The notes beneath the pieces were generated by a model, which made no database searches, was not told where the DNA came from, and worked only from the letters and a program-made list of their open reading frames with translations. Source: Microbacterium abyssi (GTDB lineage: Bacteria > Actinomycetota > Actinomycetes > Actinomycetales > Microbacteriaceae). From it: a DNA stretch of 64,000 nucleotides. Positions 53,789 through 64,000 of the stretch are shown one piece after another. Numbering within the stretch: the first letter of the stretch is position 1; each line of letters begins with the position of its first letter. A program made the translations under genes and the position numbers. The stretch covers positions 1,674,001 through 1,738,000 of the forward strand of contig NZ_CP063815.1 of NCBI RefSeq assembly GCF_015277895.1. Reading direction: 5' to 3'.

Positions 53789-53806
53789 TAGTTTTTGAAC
53801 ATGTTC
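53789..53806 (+). promoter_or_regulatory. -10 box and palindromic operator at the TetR gene start
   Basis: TAGTTT followed by six bases and the ATG. GAACATGTTC, a perfect 10-bp palindrome, covers the start codon itself. If transcription starts at the ATG, a repressor bound here would block it, so autoregulation is likely. Confidence 0.55.
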
Positions 53807-54478
53807 GAAACCGGGGACGAGCCGCAGAGCAAGAGCGCGCACACACGCGCGAGGATCCGCGACGCCGCGATATCGTCCTTCGTCGAACACGGCTATGCCG
53901 ACACGACGATGCGCCGCATCGCGGATGCCGCCGGCGTCTCGACCGGGAACGCCTACTATTACTACCCATCGAAGATGCACCTCGTGCAGGAGCTCTACAT
54001 CCGGGTCCAGCAGGAGCACGCGGCACTTGCTCTCCCCCGCCTCGGCGAGACGACCGGGCTCGTCGATCGTCTGCGCATCGTCTTCGAGACGGGTCTCGCG
54101 GCGGTCGAGCCGTACCAGCGGGTGGCGCCAGGCTTCCTGTCAGCGATGATCCCGCCCGATTCGCCGATGAACCCGCTGGCTGACGAAACCGCGGCCGCGC
54201 GGGCCATGACGGTCACGCTGTTCCGCACGGCCGTCGACGGCGCCACCCATCGCCTCCCCGAAGACGTGAGCGCTCTGCTGCCGGACGCACTGTTCGTGGC
54301 GTACCTCGCACTGGTGCTCCGCTGGACCTACGACACGTCGACTGCGCACAGGCCCACGGCCCGGATGCTGGACGCCGGACTGCGGATGCTCGCCCTCGCG
54401 CTGCCGTTCGTGCGCGTTCCCGGCATCCACGCGGCCGCCAGGGAGCTGCTCGGTCTCGTGGCCGAGGTGCGATCGTGA
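53801..54478 (+). CDS. TetR/AcrR family transcriptional regulator
   Basis: 225 residues. N-terminal helix-turn-helix (IRDAAISSFVEHGYADTTMRRIADAAGVSTGNAYYYYPSK, quoted in parts: AISSFVEHGYADTTMRRI). The C-terminal ligand domain is typical in length. No ribosome site precedes the ATG. The last codon region overlaps the next gene by four bases (GTGA), so regulator and membrane protein are co-translated. The palindrome at its start is a likely operator. Confidence 0.92.
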   Translation: MFETGDEPQSKSAHTRARIRDAAISSFVEHGYADTTMRRIADAAGVSTGNAYYYYPSKMHLVQELYIRVQQEHAALALPRLGETTGLVDRLRIVFETGLAAVEPYQRVAPGFLSAMIPPDSPMNPLADETAAARAMTVTLFRTAVDGATHRLPEDVSALLPDALFVAYLALVLRWTYDTSTAHRPTARMLDAGLRMLALALPFVRVPGIHAAARELLGLVAEVRS

Positions 54479-54969
54479 ACGGCCCCGTCGAGCCCGCGCC
54501 GATGGCCTTCGTGCGGCAGCAGCTCTGGCGCGGCGCCATCAGCGCATGGATCGTGTTCCTCGCGCTCATGCTCACCGGCGTCGCCGTGGTCACCATCTCC
54601 GCAAGCATGGCCACCCAGTCGGCGGTGGCGAGCCTGCCGATGTTGCTGGTCATCACTCTGCTCGCGGCGGCGCTGGTCGGCGGAGTGATCTCCCTCGTCA
54701 TCACGCTCATCGGGGTGCCTGTCGCAGGAGCGATCTCGCGACTGCTGCAGAACGAACCGCGGGTCTACGTGCACGTCGTCGTCTACACCGCACTCGGTGC
54801 GGTCGTGTGCGTGATCGTCGCACTCATCGCCGGCGCTGTTGTGCAGGTCTCACCGCTCGGGCTCCTCACCACGCCGCTCGGGTTCGTCATCGCCGCGGCG
54901 TGCGTCGCGGCGCCGCCCATCGGGTGGTGGCACGCCTACCGCTCCTCACTGCGCCCACGTGCTTCATGA
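54475..54969 (+). CDS. Four-helix membrane protein, unknown family
   Basis: 164 residues with four hydrophobic stretches (IVFLALMLTGVAVVTI, MLLVITLLAAALVGGVISLV, VVVYTALGAVVCVIVALIAGAVV, LGFVIAAACVAAPPIG). No motif recognised. GTG start overlaps the TetR stop. Its stop overlaps the next reading frame's ATG by four bases (ATGA). Likely part of the TetR-controlled operon. Confidence 0.8.
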   Translation: MNGPVEPAPMAFVRQQLWRGAISAWIVFLALMLTGVAVVTISASMATQSAVASLPMLLVITLLAAALVGGVISLVITLIGVPVAGAISRLLQNEPRVYVHVVVYTALGAVVCVIVALIAGAVVQVSPLGLLTTPLGFVIAAACVAAPPIGWWHAYRSSLRPRAS

Positions 54970-55151
54970 CCGTGCCCTGAAGCTTCGCGTTCTCCGCGAT
55001 CCTGCCTATCGCCGCCATCGGCGCCGGATTCGCCGGAGCCGCAGTGGTCCTTGGATGGTCGATGGCCGCGCGTCGGGCTCGACTCGACGACCCACGCGCA
55101 CCGCGGCCCGTGCGGCACGATGTGGACGCCCACGTCGAAGACGCGCCCTGA
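54966..55151 (+). pseudogene. Small membrane protein gene broken by an in-frame UGA at codon 5
   Basis: ATG overlaps the preceding stop (ATGA). Codons read Met-Thr-Val-Pro-UGA, then an uninterrupted frame of 56 codons with a membrane helix (ILPIAAIGAGFAGAAVVLGW) and an acidic/basic tail, ending three bases before the dxs tail. A TGG to TGA change would explain it. The downstream frame is well formed, so the lesion looks recent or translation restarts internally (CTG or GTG codons are the only choices). A sequencing error is possible. Confidence 0.6.
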
Positions 55152-55154
55152 CGG

Positions 55155-57095
55155 TCAGCGGCGTTCGCGCAGCGGAAGGTCGATCGCGCCGGTCTCCCCC
55201 GCATTGCGGGCCACAGGGATCCGCGTGCCGAGAACTTGGGCGACGACATCCTGCGCGATCTTCGAAGCCGTGAGCCCGGCATCCGCCAGAATCTGGTCGC
55301 GCGATGCGTGGTCGATGAACTCGTCCGGAAGGCCGAGCTCGTCCACGGCGGTGTCGATACCGGCCTCGCGCAGCACCTGACGCACACGGGTGCCGATTCC
55401 GCCAACGCGGATGCCGTCCTCCAGGGTGATCACCAGGCGATGGCGGGCGGCGAGCTCGACGATCGACGGCTGCACCGGGATCGCCCAGCGCGGGTCGACG
55501 ACCATGGCGCCGATGCCCTGCGCGCGCAGCCTCGCCGCGACATCCATCGCAAGCGCCGCGAACGGTCCGATCCCGACGATCAGGACGTCCTCGGACTCGC
55601 CGCGCGACAGCACGTCGACACCGTCATCCAGGCGTTCGATCGCCTCGATGTCGTCGGCGACACCGCCCTTCGGGAACCGGATCACCGTGGGGGCGTCATC
55701 CACCGCCACAGCCTCGTCGAGAGCCTCGGCGAGGCGGGCGCCGTCGCGTGGCGCGGCGATGCGGATGTGCGGCACGATCTGCAGCATCGCCAGATCCCAC
55801 ATCCCATGGTGGCTCGGGCCGTCGGGCCCGGTGACCCCGGCGCGATCGAGCACGAAGGTCACGCCGGCCCTGTGCAGTGCGACGTCCATGAGCACCTGGT
55901 CGAAGGCGCGTCCCATGAAGGTGGCGTAGAGCGCGACGACCGGATGCAGTCCGCCGTACGCGAGTCCCGCGGCGGAGGTGACGGCATGCTGCTCGGCGAT
56001 GCCGACGTCGTATACGCGCTCAGGAAAGCGCTCAGCGAAAGGAGCGAGACCGGTCGGACGCAGCATCGCCGCGGTCATGGCGATGACCCGTGGATTCCGC
56101 TCGCCCACGCGCACCAGGGCGTCGGAGAACACGTCCGTCCAGCCTCTGGAGCTCGACCCGAGCGGCTCTCCGGTGACGGGATCGATGCGGTTGACGGCAT
56201 GGAACTGATCGGCTTCGTCGTCGCGCGCGGGCTGGTACCCGCGTCCCTTCTCGGTGATCGCGTGCACGATCACGGGAGCGCCGTATGACTTCGCGAGCTC
56301 GAGCGTCTCGATGAGAGCGGGGATGTCGTGGCCGTCGACGGGCCCCAGATACTTGATGTCGAGATTCGAGTACAGCGCTTCGTTGTTCGTGAAGCGGGAC
56401 AGGAACCCGTGGGTTCCGCCTCGGACGCCTCGGAACAGCGCACGCCCGACCGGCCCGAATGCGCGGAAGAACCGATCGGATCGGTGGTGCAGGTCCTTGT
56501 ATGCGCCCGCCGTGCGAACCCGGTTCAGGTAGCGCGACATGCCACCGATGGTGGGCGCGTAGGAGCGTCCGTTGTCGTTGACCACGATCACGAGGTTGCG
56601 GTCGTTGTCATCGGAGATGTTGTTGAGTGCCTCCCACGTCATGCCTCCCGTGAGAGCGCCGTCGCCGACGACCGCGATGACGTGCCGGTCGTCCCGCCCC
56701 GTGGCCGTCAGGGCGCGCGAGATGCCGTCGGCCCAGCTCAGCGAGCTCGAGGCGTGCGAGGATTCCACGACGTCGTGCGCGCTCTCGCTGCGCTGGGGGT
56801 AGCCGGCGAGGCCTCCCCGCAGGCGCAGCGCGGAGAAGTCCTGACGCCCCGTGAGCAGCTTGTGCACGTACGACTGATGTCCGGTGTCGAAGACGAACGG
56901 ATCGTGCGGGGATTCGAATACGCGGTGCAGCGCGATCGTGAGTTCGACCACCCCGAGGTTGGGGCCCAGGTGTCCCCCGGTCTGCGACACGTTCTCGACG
57001 AGGAACGTGCGGATCTCCTCGGCCAGTTCTGCCAGCTGCGATCGGCTGAGCCGATCGAGATCACGCGGTCCGGTGATGCCGGGAAGAATGGGCAT
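55155..57095 (-). CDS. dxs: 1-deoxy-D-xylulose-5-phosphate synthase
   Basis: 646 residues. Thiamine diphosphate motif GDGALTGGMTWEALNN and NDNGRSYAPT are clear; transketolase halves follow in the usual order (IVHAITEKGRGYQPA, then DVALHRAGVTFVLDRAG). Makes DXP from pyruvate and glyceraldehyde 3-phosphate for isoprenoids. ATG at 57095 has AGGAGG five bases upstream; a GTG two codons earlier is less likely. Confidence 0.97.
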   Translation of the reverse strand: MPILPGITGPRDLDRLSRSQLAELAEEIRTFLVENVSQTGGHLGPNLGVVELTIALHRVFESPHDPFVFDTGHQSYVHKLLTGRQDFSALRLRGGLAGYPQRSESAHDVVESSHASSSLSWADGISRALTATGRDDRHVIAVVGDGALTGGMTWEALNNISDDNDRNLVIVVNDNGRSYAPTIGGMSRYLNRVRTAGAYKDLHHRSDRFFRAFGPVGRALFRGVRGGTHGFLSRFTNNEALYSNLDIKYLGPVDGHDIPALIETLELAKSYGAPVIVHAITEKGRGYQPARDDEADQFHAVNRIDPVTGEPLGSSSRGWTDVFSDALVRVGERNPRVIAMTAAMLRPTGLAPFAERFPERVYDVGIAEQHAVTSAAGLAYGGLHPVVALYATFMGRAFDQVLMDVALHRAGVTFVLDRAGVTGPDGPSHHGMWDLAMLQIVPHIRIAAPRDGARLAEALDEAVAVDDAPTVIRFPKGGVADDIEAIERLDDGVDVLSRGESEDVLIVGIGPFAALAMDVAARLRAQGIGAMVVDPRWAIPVQPSIVELAARHRLVITLEDGIRVGGIGTRVRQVLREAGIDTAVDELGLPDEFIDHASRDQILADAGLTASKIAQDVVAQVLGTRIPVARNAGETGAIDLPLRERR

Positions 57096-57194
57096 CAGCA
57101 CCTCCTGAACGTCTTCACCAGCCGCCTCCCCTGGGTTGGACGACGACCTATCGATCGTACCGCCGCCGACCGGGAATACCCCGAGCGGCTACCG

Positions 57195-57232
57195 CGAAGG
57201 GGCCCGGATGCCGTAGCATCCGGGCCCCTTCG
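57195..57232 (-). terminator. Very stable hairpin downstream of acnA
   Basis: CGAAGGGGCCCGGATGC and its reverse complement form a perfect 17-bp stem with a four-base loop, 9 bases past the acnA stop. No U tract. It stops acnA transcripts before dxs. Confidence 0.8.
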
Positions 57233-57240
57233 TCAAGTGA

Positions 57241-60072
<2,832 letters not shown>

Positions 60073-60147
60073 GAATCCGTCTCCTTCTAATCTGATGGGA
60101 GCGACAGGCGCTTCCATCTTGCTCGCCTGGGCCGCCGGCGGCTAGCA

Positions 60148-60171
60148 AGGCGCACCTAACAGTGTGCGCCT
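60148..60171. repeat. Inverted repeat in the acnA leader region
   Basis: AGGCGCAC, eight bases (CTAACAGT) and GTGCGCCT, perfectly paired. It lies between the palindrome at 60197 and the acnA start. Could be a protein site or an mRNA hairpin. Confidence 0.5.
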
Positions 60172-60196
60172 CGTCCGGCCTCGGCGAAAGACCACA

Positions 60197-60220
60197 ATTT
60201 ATCTTGATATCAAGATAAAT
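60197..60220. promoter_or_regulatory. Perfect 24-bp AT-rich palindrome upstream of acnA
   Basis: ATTTATCTTGAT followed directly by its reverse complement. It lies 125 bases before the acnA start and four bases past the DUF3159 stop. Such a long AT-rich palindrome is very unlikely by chance in a genome near 70 percent GC. I take it as a repressor or activator site for acnA. The regulator is not identified. Confidence 0.7.
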
Positions 60221-60223
60221 CTA

Positions 60224-60970
60224 TCACGAGCGGGATGCCGCATCCTTCGGCGACTCGCGGGGATAGAGGGCGCGCACGACGAGCCAGGTGACGGCGATGA
60301 GCGGGGCGAACAGCGGGAGGCCCATGATCAGCTTGAGCGTTCCCAGGGCGGTGACCTGATCGGTCAGGTACAGCGGCAGCTGAACGGCCAGGCGGGCGAA
60401 GAACAGCAGGGCCCAGGCGATACCGAGCCAGCGGAAAGCGCGACGTTTGCGCTTGTCAGCCCGCCACCCCGTGGCATCCCCCATCAGGAACCCGGCGGCG
60501 ATCCCGATCAGCGACCAGCCGACCAGGGCGGTGACGAGGAAGACCGTGCCGTAGACCGCGTTGGTGATCAGGCCCGGCACGAAGTTGTCCGCGCCGCGCC
60601 CCGTCCACAGCGCGAGGCCGGCTGCCGCACCGGCGGCGATCAGTCCGCCCAGCGCGGCCGCGGGCGGGGACTTCTGCACCAGGCGGACGACGGTGAACAC
60701 CGCAGCCAGGCCGACCGAGACGCCGAGCGACAGGATGAGAGGATCGGGCCTCAGTGTGAACAGGATGACGAACGCGAGGCTCGGGAGGACGGATTCGAGG
60801 ACGCCGCGCCATCCGCCGATCGCCGACCAGACGACCTTCTGCGTGCTGGCGTCGTCTGCCGGGTCGAGTCCCGCACGGCGGGCAGCGCCGCCCAGCGCCG
60901 CGCCGATGAGCTCCGAGGCGGATACGGAATCGCGGTCGCCGTCGGAGCGCGGTGCGTCCGGGATGCTCAC
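60224..60970 (-). CDS. DUF3159 domain-containing membrane protein
   Basis: 248 residues with about six helices (ESVLPSLAFVILFTLRPDPLILSLGVSVGL region; AVYGTVFLVTALVGWSLIGIA). Family of unknown function kept next to DUF3710 and dut in actinobacteria. Start overlaps the DUF3710 stop by ATGA. No sign of disruption. Confidence 0.9.
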   Translation of the reverse strand: MSIPDAPRSDGDRDSVSASELIGAALGGAARRAGLDPADDASTQKVVWSAIGGWRGVLESVLPSLAFVILFTLRPDPLILSLGVSVGLAAVFTVVRLVQKSPPAAALGGLIAAGAAAGLALWTGRGADNFVPGLITNAVYGTVFLVTALVGWSLIGIAAGFLMGDATGWRADKRKRRAFRWLGIAWALLFFARLAVQLPLYLTDQVTALGTLKLIMGLPLFAPLIAVTWLVVRALYPRESPKDAASRS

Positions 60971-61557
60971 GCGGAACCGGGGGTGGCGGGCATCTTCAGC
61001 GGGATCAGATCGCGCGGCGGCATCGGCGAGCCGCCGCGCACCACGACGATCGAGCGGAAGAGGTCCTCGACCTTGGCCGCTGCCTCGGGATCGGATGCCG
61101 CTGCTCCCCCGATCACGCCGCGCAGGAACCAGCGCGGCCCGTCGACGCCGACGAAGCGGGCGAGGTTCAGCGCGGAGCCCTCGGACGCGGGGCCGGGCAC
61201 CTCGGCCAGGAGCTCCTTGCCGAGGGGACCTTCGCGCTCTTCGACCCTGCCGCCCTGCTGACGGACCTGATCGATGAGCTGCATCCGCGTCTCGTGCCAG
61301 AGACCCAGCGTGCGCGGTGCGGCGAACGGCTGCACCTGCAGCGACGAGTCCGCGTAGTCGAGCCCGACGGCCACGATGCGCTTCGTCTGCTCCTCGACCT
61401 CGAGGCGCAGATTGAGTCCCTCGCGAGGGAGGATCTTGATGCCGCCGAGGTCGATGTACGGGCGGATCGGGTTCGCCTCGGACTCGTCGAACGGGCCCTC
61501 CGCGGCGCGGTTCGCCGGCGCCGACTTCGACGAGGGCTGGGTGATCTCTTCAGTCAT
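60967..61557 (-). CDS. DUF3710 domain-containing protein
   Basis: 196 residues, mostly the DUF3710 domain (PYIDLGGIKILPREGLNLRL, GVDGPRWFLRGVIGGAA). Unknown role. ATGA overlaps at both ends with dut and DUF3159, so the three are one tight operon. Confidence 0.93.
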   Translation of the reverse strand: MTEEITQPSSKSAPANRAAEGPFDESEANPIRPYIDLGGIKILPREGLNLRLEVEEQTKRIVAVGLDYADSSLQVQPFAAPRTLGLWHETRMQLIDQVRQQGGRVEEREGPLGKELLAEVPGPASEGSALNLARFVGVDGPRWFLRGVIGGAAASDPEAAAKVEDLFRSIVVVRGGSPMPPRDLIPLKMPATPGSA

Positions 61558-62027
61558 TTCGTGCTTCCTGCCTGCTCGGCGACAGGGGTCGCCGTCTGGT
61601 ATCCGGTCGAGCCGAACCCGCTCGCACCGCGCGCACTGTCCGGAAGCTCGTCGACCGGGATGAAGTTCGCACGGGTCACCGGCATGATGATCAGCTGAGC
61701 GATACGGTCCCCGACGGCCACATCGTACGCGCTCGAGCTGTCCGTGTTCAGCAGGCTCACCTTGATCTCGCCGCGGTAGCCGGCGTCGACGGTTCCCGGC
61801 GAGTTGACGATCGTGATCCCGTGTTTGGCCGCCAACCCGCTACGCGGGACGACGAATGCGGCGAACCCCTCGGGCAGCGCGATCCGTACGCCGGTCGGCA
61901 CCAGCGCGCGCTCGCCGGGCTCGAGCCGCACGGCCTCGGCGGCGACGAGATCCGCTCCTGCGTCGCCGGGATGGGCGTAGTGCGGCATGACAGACGCGAT
62001 AATGGGAAGATCAACGGAATCGCTCAC
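61554..62027 (-). CDS. dut: dUTP diphosphatase
   Basis: 157-residue trimeric dUTPase. Motifs 1-5 are visible: DAGADLVA, PRSGLAAKHG, NSPGTVDAGYRGEI, and the C-terminal RGASGFGSTGY. Removes dUTP and makes dUMP for thymidylate. First gene of the dut-DUF3710-DUF3159 operon, divergent from DUF3093. Confidence 0.97.
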   Translation of the reverse strand: MSDSVDLPIIASVMPHYAHPGDAGADLVAAEAVRLEPGERALVPTGVRIALPEGFAAFVVPRSGLAAKHGITIVNSPGTVDAGYRGEIKVSLLNTDSSSAYDVAVGDRIAQLIIMPVTRANFIPVDELPDSARGASGFGSTGYQTATPVAEQAGSTK

Positions 62028-62051
62028 CCCACGAGGCTAGTGCAGAACCCC

Positions 62052-62519
62052 ATGACCGACACGCGCATCCGCTATCGCGAACGACTTTCGCCGAGCCTGT
62101 GGATGCTGGTGACCGCCGCCGTCGCCGCACCGATGCTCGCGCTGACGTTCACGCCTTTCGGAGCGCTGCCGGCGCTGCTCATCGGCATCGCGGTCGCGCT
62201 GGTGCTGATCGCGGCGCTCATCGCCGGCTCTCCCGCCATCCTCGTCGAGGGAACGGTCCTGCACGCGGGTCGCGCACACATCGATGCCCGCTGGCTCGGC
62301 GAGGTGACGGAGCTGGCCGGCGAGCAAGCCCGCACTGCACGCGGCTCCGGCCTGTCGGCCCGCGGCTGGCATCTGCTGCGTGGAGGTATCGACGGCGTGG
62401 TGGTCGTGCAGAACATCGACCCCGATGACCCCGTGACGGCCTGGACGATCTCGACCCGCACGCCCGACCGTCTCGCGTCCGCCATCCGTGACGCGGAGAG
62501 CGCGGCAGCGCACGTCTGA
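62052..62519 (+). CDS. DUF3093 domain-containing membrane protein
   Basis: 155 residues. Two N-terminal helices (LWMLVTAAVAAPMLALTFTP, LLIGIAVALVLIAALIAG) and a short cytoplasmic fold with LLRGGIDGVVVVQNIDP. ATG chosen; a GTG four codons upstream is an alternative. Divergent from dut, as in mycobacteria. Confidence 0.9.
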   Translation: MTDTRIRYRERLSPSLWMLVTAAVAAPMLALTFTPFGALPALLIGIAVALVLIAALIAGSPAILVEGTVLHAGRAHIDARWLGEVTELAGEQARTARGSGLSARGWHLLRGGIDGVVVVQNIDPDDPVTAWTISTRTPDRLASAIRDAESAAAHV

Positions 62520-62558
62520 GGGTCGCGTATGCGACCAGTGACGGGCGCGCTTACGACA

Positions 62559-62589
62559 ATGCGCCCCTGGCCGGATGGCCGGGGCGCAT
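62559..62589. terminator. Bidirectional hairpin between DUF3093 and DUF4193
   Basis: ATGCGCCCC and GGGGCGCAT arms with an inner GGCC/GGCC pair and one bulge. A second small hairpin (GGTCGC/GCGACC) lies directly after the DUF3093 stop at 62521-62536. Confidence 0.75.
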
Positions 62590-62609
62590 GAGCGTGAGTG
62601 CGACTGCGG

Positions 62610-62903
62610 TCAGGCAGCGCACTCCTTGCAGATAAGACCATCTGCTCCCTCGTGGTCGAGCTGCGAGCGGTGCTTCACGAGGAAACAGCTCATGCAGGTG
62701 AACTCGTCCTGCTGCGCAGGCAGCACGACGACATCGAGCTCGAGGTCGGAGAGGTCGGCTCCCGGGAGGTCGAAGCTGGACGGGTTGTCCGAGTCCTCGT
62801 CACCGGTCGCGCCGGACAGCTTGTCCGGCACACGCTCCTTGAGGGCTTCGATCGACTCGGAGTCGTCTTCGCTCTTTCGGGGGGCGTCGTAATCGGTTGC
62901 CAT
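62610..62903 (-). CDS. DUF4193 domain-containing zinc-ribbon protein
   Basis: 97 residues. Acidic N-terminal region, then CMSC and CKEC pairs (FTCMSCFLVKHRSQL and LICKECAA) forming a zinc ribbon. Family of unknown function conserved in actinobacteria. Start ATG at 62903 chosen; upstream frame lacks a ribosome site. Confidence 0.92.
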   Translation of the reverse strand: MATDYDAPRKSEDDSESIEALKERVPDKLSGATGDEDSDNPSSFDLPGADLSDLELDVVVLPAQQDEFTCMSCFLVKHRSQLDHEGADGLICKECAA

Positions 62904-62983
62904 GCGGTAGATCTCCACTTTCATGGTGCTAGTGGGCGGTGCGCCGTCGGGTACGCGGCGGGCATAGTTTGCACGATGGCGGC

Positions 62984-62998
62984 GCATTTCGCAAATGC
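62984..62998. repeat. Inverted repeat at the DUF4193 promoter
   Basis: GCATTT-CGC-AAATGC, six-base arms. It overlaps the candidate -35 box TTGCGA of the DUF4193 promoter (TTGCGA, 17 bases, CAAACT on the minus strand). Confidence 0.4.
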
Positions 62999-63100
62999 CG
63001 CTCGCGCCACAGATCAAACTGACGGCGCGCCCAGGGTATTCCCCGGTCTGCGCGTGCACACGTGACACGATGTTCGCACACCCATCAGAGGGGCATTCGC

Positions 63101-64000
63101 ATGGAAAACGTCACAATCGTCGGCACAGAAGACGACCTGCTGATCCTCGCCACCGGTTCCGGCGAGCGGTTCGCACTCGCCATCGACGACGTTCTGCAGC
63201 GCGAGATCCGTCGCGCCCGTCGCCGCAACGCCGATGAGTCACCTCGCGTCAACGTCAGCCCTCGTGAGATCCAGGCGCACATCCGCTCCGGCCTCTCCGC
63301 GGCCGAGACCGCAGAGATGCTCGGCATCGGCGTCGAAGATGTTGCGCGTTTCGAGGGGCCCGTGCTCGCCGAGCGCGAGCACATCGTCGGGCAGGCACTC
63401 GCGGTGCCGGTGCTCATCGGGAGCGAGGTCGAGCCCGACGCGCAGCCGACGTTCGGCGCCGCAATCCGCGCGAAGCTCGCGGATCTGAACGCCTCCGCCG
63501 AGCGCTGGGCGAGCTGGAAGGAGGACTCCGGCTGGATCGTGAAGCTGGAGTTCACCGCCGCAGAGGTCTCGCACGATGCTCGCTGGGGCTTCGATCCGCG
63601 TCACAGTGCGTTGTCGCCCCTGAACGCCGATGCCACGCAGCTGTCGCGCCAGGGCTCGCTCCCCGAAGGCCTCATCCCGCGTCTGCGCGCAGTGGAGGGC
63701 GCCCGTCAGGAATCGCCGTACAAGGATGACAGCCGCTTCGACTCCGGCGCCTTCGGCCCGCGTCTGCTCCCCGCGCAGGAGACCGCGGTCGATGAGCCGG
63801 TCCTGCCGGAGCGCTCCGACCCTGCGGCGCAGAACGCCGCCACCAACCGCGCACCCGACCAGAGCACGACCAGCCCGGAGACGGCCGATCTGCTCGAGGC
63901 GCTGCGCCGCCGCCGCGGGCAGCGCGAGAGCGCGCCGCTCGTGAGCGACTTCGACGACGCGGAGCAGTCCTCGCACGCTTCGAGCCCGATCGCGCTGTTC
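63101..64000 (+). CDS. sepH: Septation protein SepH (DUF3071), truncated by the window edge
   Basis: 300 residues are visible. N-terminal DUF3071 domain (MENVTIVGTEDDLLILATGS, VSPREIQAHIRSGLSAAE, WSWKEDSGWIVKLEF-type stretch) that helps activate FtsZ in Streptomyces and Mycobacterium. The rest is a low-complexity linker. GAGGGG precedes the ATG. The C-terminus is beyond the right edge. Confidence 0.92.
   Translation, partial: MENVTIVGTEDDLLILATGSGERFALAIDDVLQREIRRARRRNADESPRVNVSPREIQAHIRSGLSAAETAEMLGIGVEDVARFEGPVLAEREHIVGQALAVPVLIGSEVEPDAQPTFGAAIRAKLADLNASAERWASWKEDSGWIVKLEFTAAEVSHDARWGFDPRHSALSPLNADATQLSRQGSLPEGLIPRLRAVEGARQESPYKDDSRFDSGAFGPRLLPAQETAVDEPVLPERSDPAAQNAATNRAPDQSTTSPETADLLEALRRRRGQRESAPLVSDFDDAEQSSHASSPIALF

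Noticed and set aside
54978..54980. UGA as a selenocysteine codon
   Set aside because: No SECIS-like hairpin directly after it, no selenoprotein motif, and codon 5 of a membrane protein is an odd place for it.
60148..60171. DtxR/IdeR iron box upstream of acnA
   Set aside because: TTAGGTGCGCCTTGCTA matches the consensus in only about 12 of 19 positions, and the inverted repeat there has a different centre.

Overview
The window is about 64 kb of GC-rich (near 70 percent by eye) actinobacterial chromosome. Gene content and order point to Microbacteriaceae, most likely Microbacterium or a close relative. The evidence is conserved actinobacterial gene strings (pdxS/pdxT-yebC-ruvCAB-yajC-secDF-rel; thrS with a HIT gene; DUF3159-DUF3710-dut-DUF3093-DUF4193-sepH; DUF3000-rnd next to dxs) together with a stand-alone rpsD beside alaS. 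It is almost entirely coding. No gene-free stretch exceeds about 300 bases, and there is no sign of IS elements, prophage or CRISPR.

Layout. 1-4.8 kb: alaS (cut by the left edge), a small membrane protein, rpsD, rarA and a small anchored protein. 4.9-11.9 kb: a nitrite assimilation island with an FNT-type channel, siroheme chelatase, a HemD-winged-helix fusion resembling NnaR, a short CysG, and nirD and nirB. 12-22.6 kb: DUF349 protein, an AbiEi-like protein, bifunctional Rel, secF, secD, yajC, ruvB, ruvA, ruvC and yebC. 22.7-28.7 kb: a vitamin B6 region with a DUF402 protein, a PLP-dependent decarboxylase, pdxT, pdxS, a MocR/PdxR regulator and a pyridoxal kinase. 28.8-32.2 kb: complete ectABCD for ectoine and hydroxyectoine. 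32.2-38.7 kb: HIT protein, thrS, FUSC transporter and a GH65 phosphorylase flanked by two tiny acidic proteins. 38.8-39.4 kb: four tRNA genes. 39.4-47.7 kb: GIY-YIG protein, DoxX, SPW-repeat protein, DUF1611 protein, an orphan MazF-like toxin, amtB with a good GlnR-type operator, zapE, rhodanese, sufE and an alpha/beta hydrolase. 47.7-52.9 kb: DUF3000, ribonuclease D and a beta-oxidation pair (thiolase plus FadB). 53-55.2 kb: SPFH protein, TetR regulator, a membrane protein and a small membrane gene broken by a stop codon. 55.2-64 kb: dxs, acnA, DUF3159, DUF3710, dut, DUF3093, DUF4193 and sepH (cut by the right edge).

How the parts work together. Nitrogen genes are spread over two loci (nir cluster and amtB), both with GlnR-like sites upstream. 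The short CysG lacks most of the usual helical domain of CysG, and a separate chelatase is encoded in the same overlapping operon, so together they would make siroheme for NirB. PdxST makes PLP de novo, PdxY salvages it, and a divergent MocR regulator faces pdxS across a repeat-bearing spacer. The ectoine operon and B6 regulator/kinase lie between pdxS and the HIT-thrS pair, where I recall phospholipid/PIM genes in mycobacteria, which suggests a replaced or inserted segment.

The least explained signals are a perfect 24-bp AT-rich palindrome upstream of acnA, a recurring TAGSCT-N6-start arrangement that implies leaderless transcripts, two divergent genes whose predicted -10 boxes overlap, an in-frame UGA at codon 5 of a small membrane gene, and two tiny acidic proteins flanking the GH65 gene. 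I see no clearly new multi-gene defence or mobile system.
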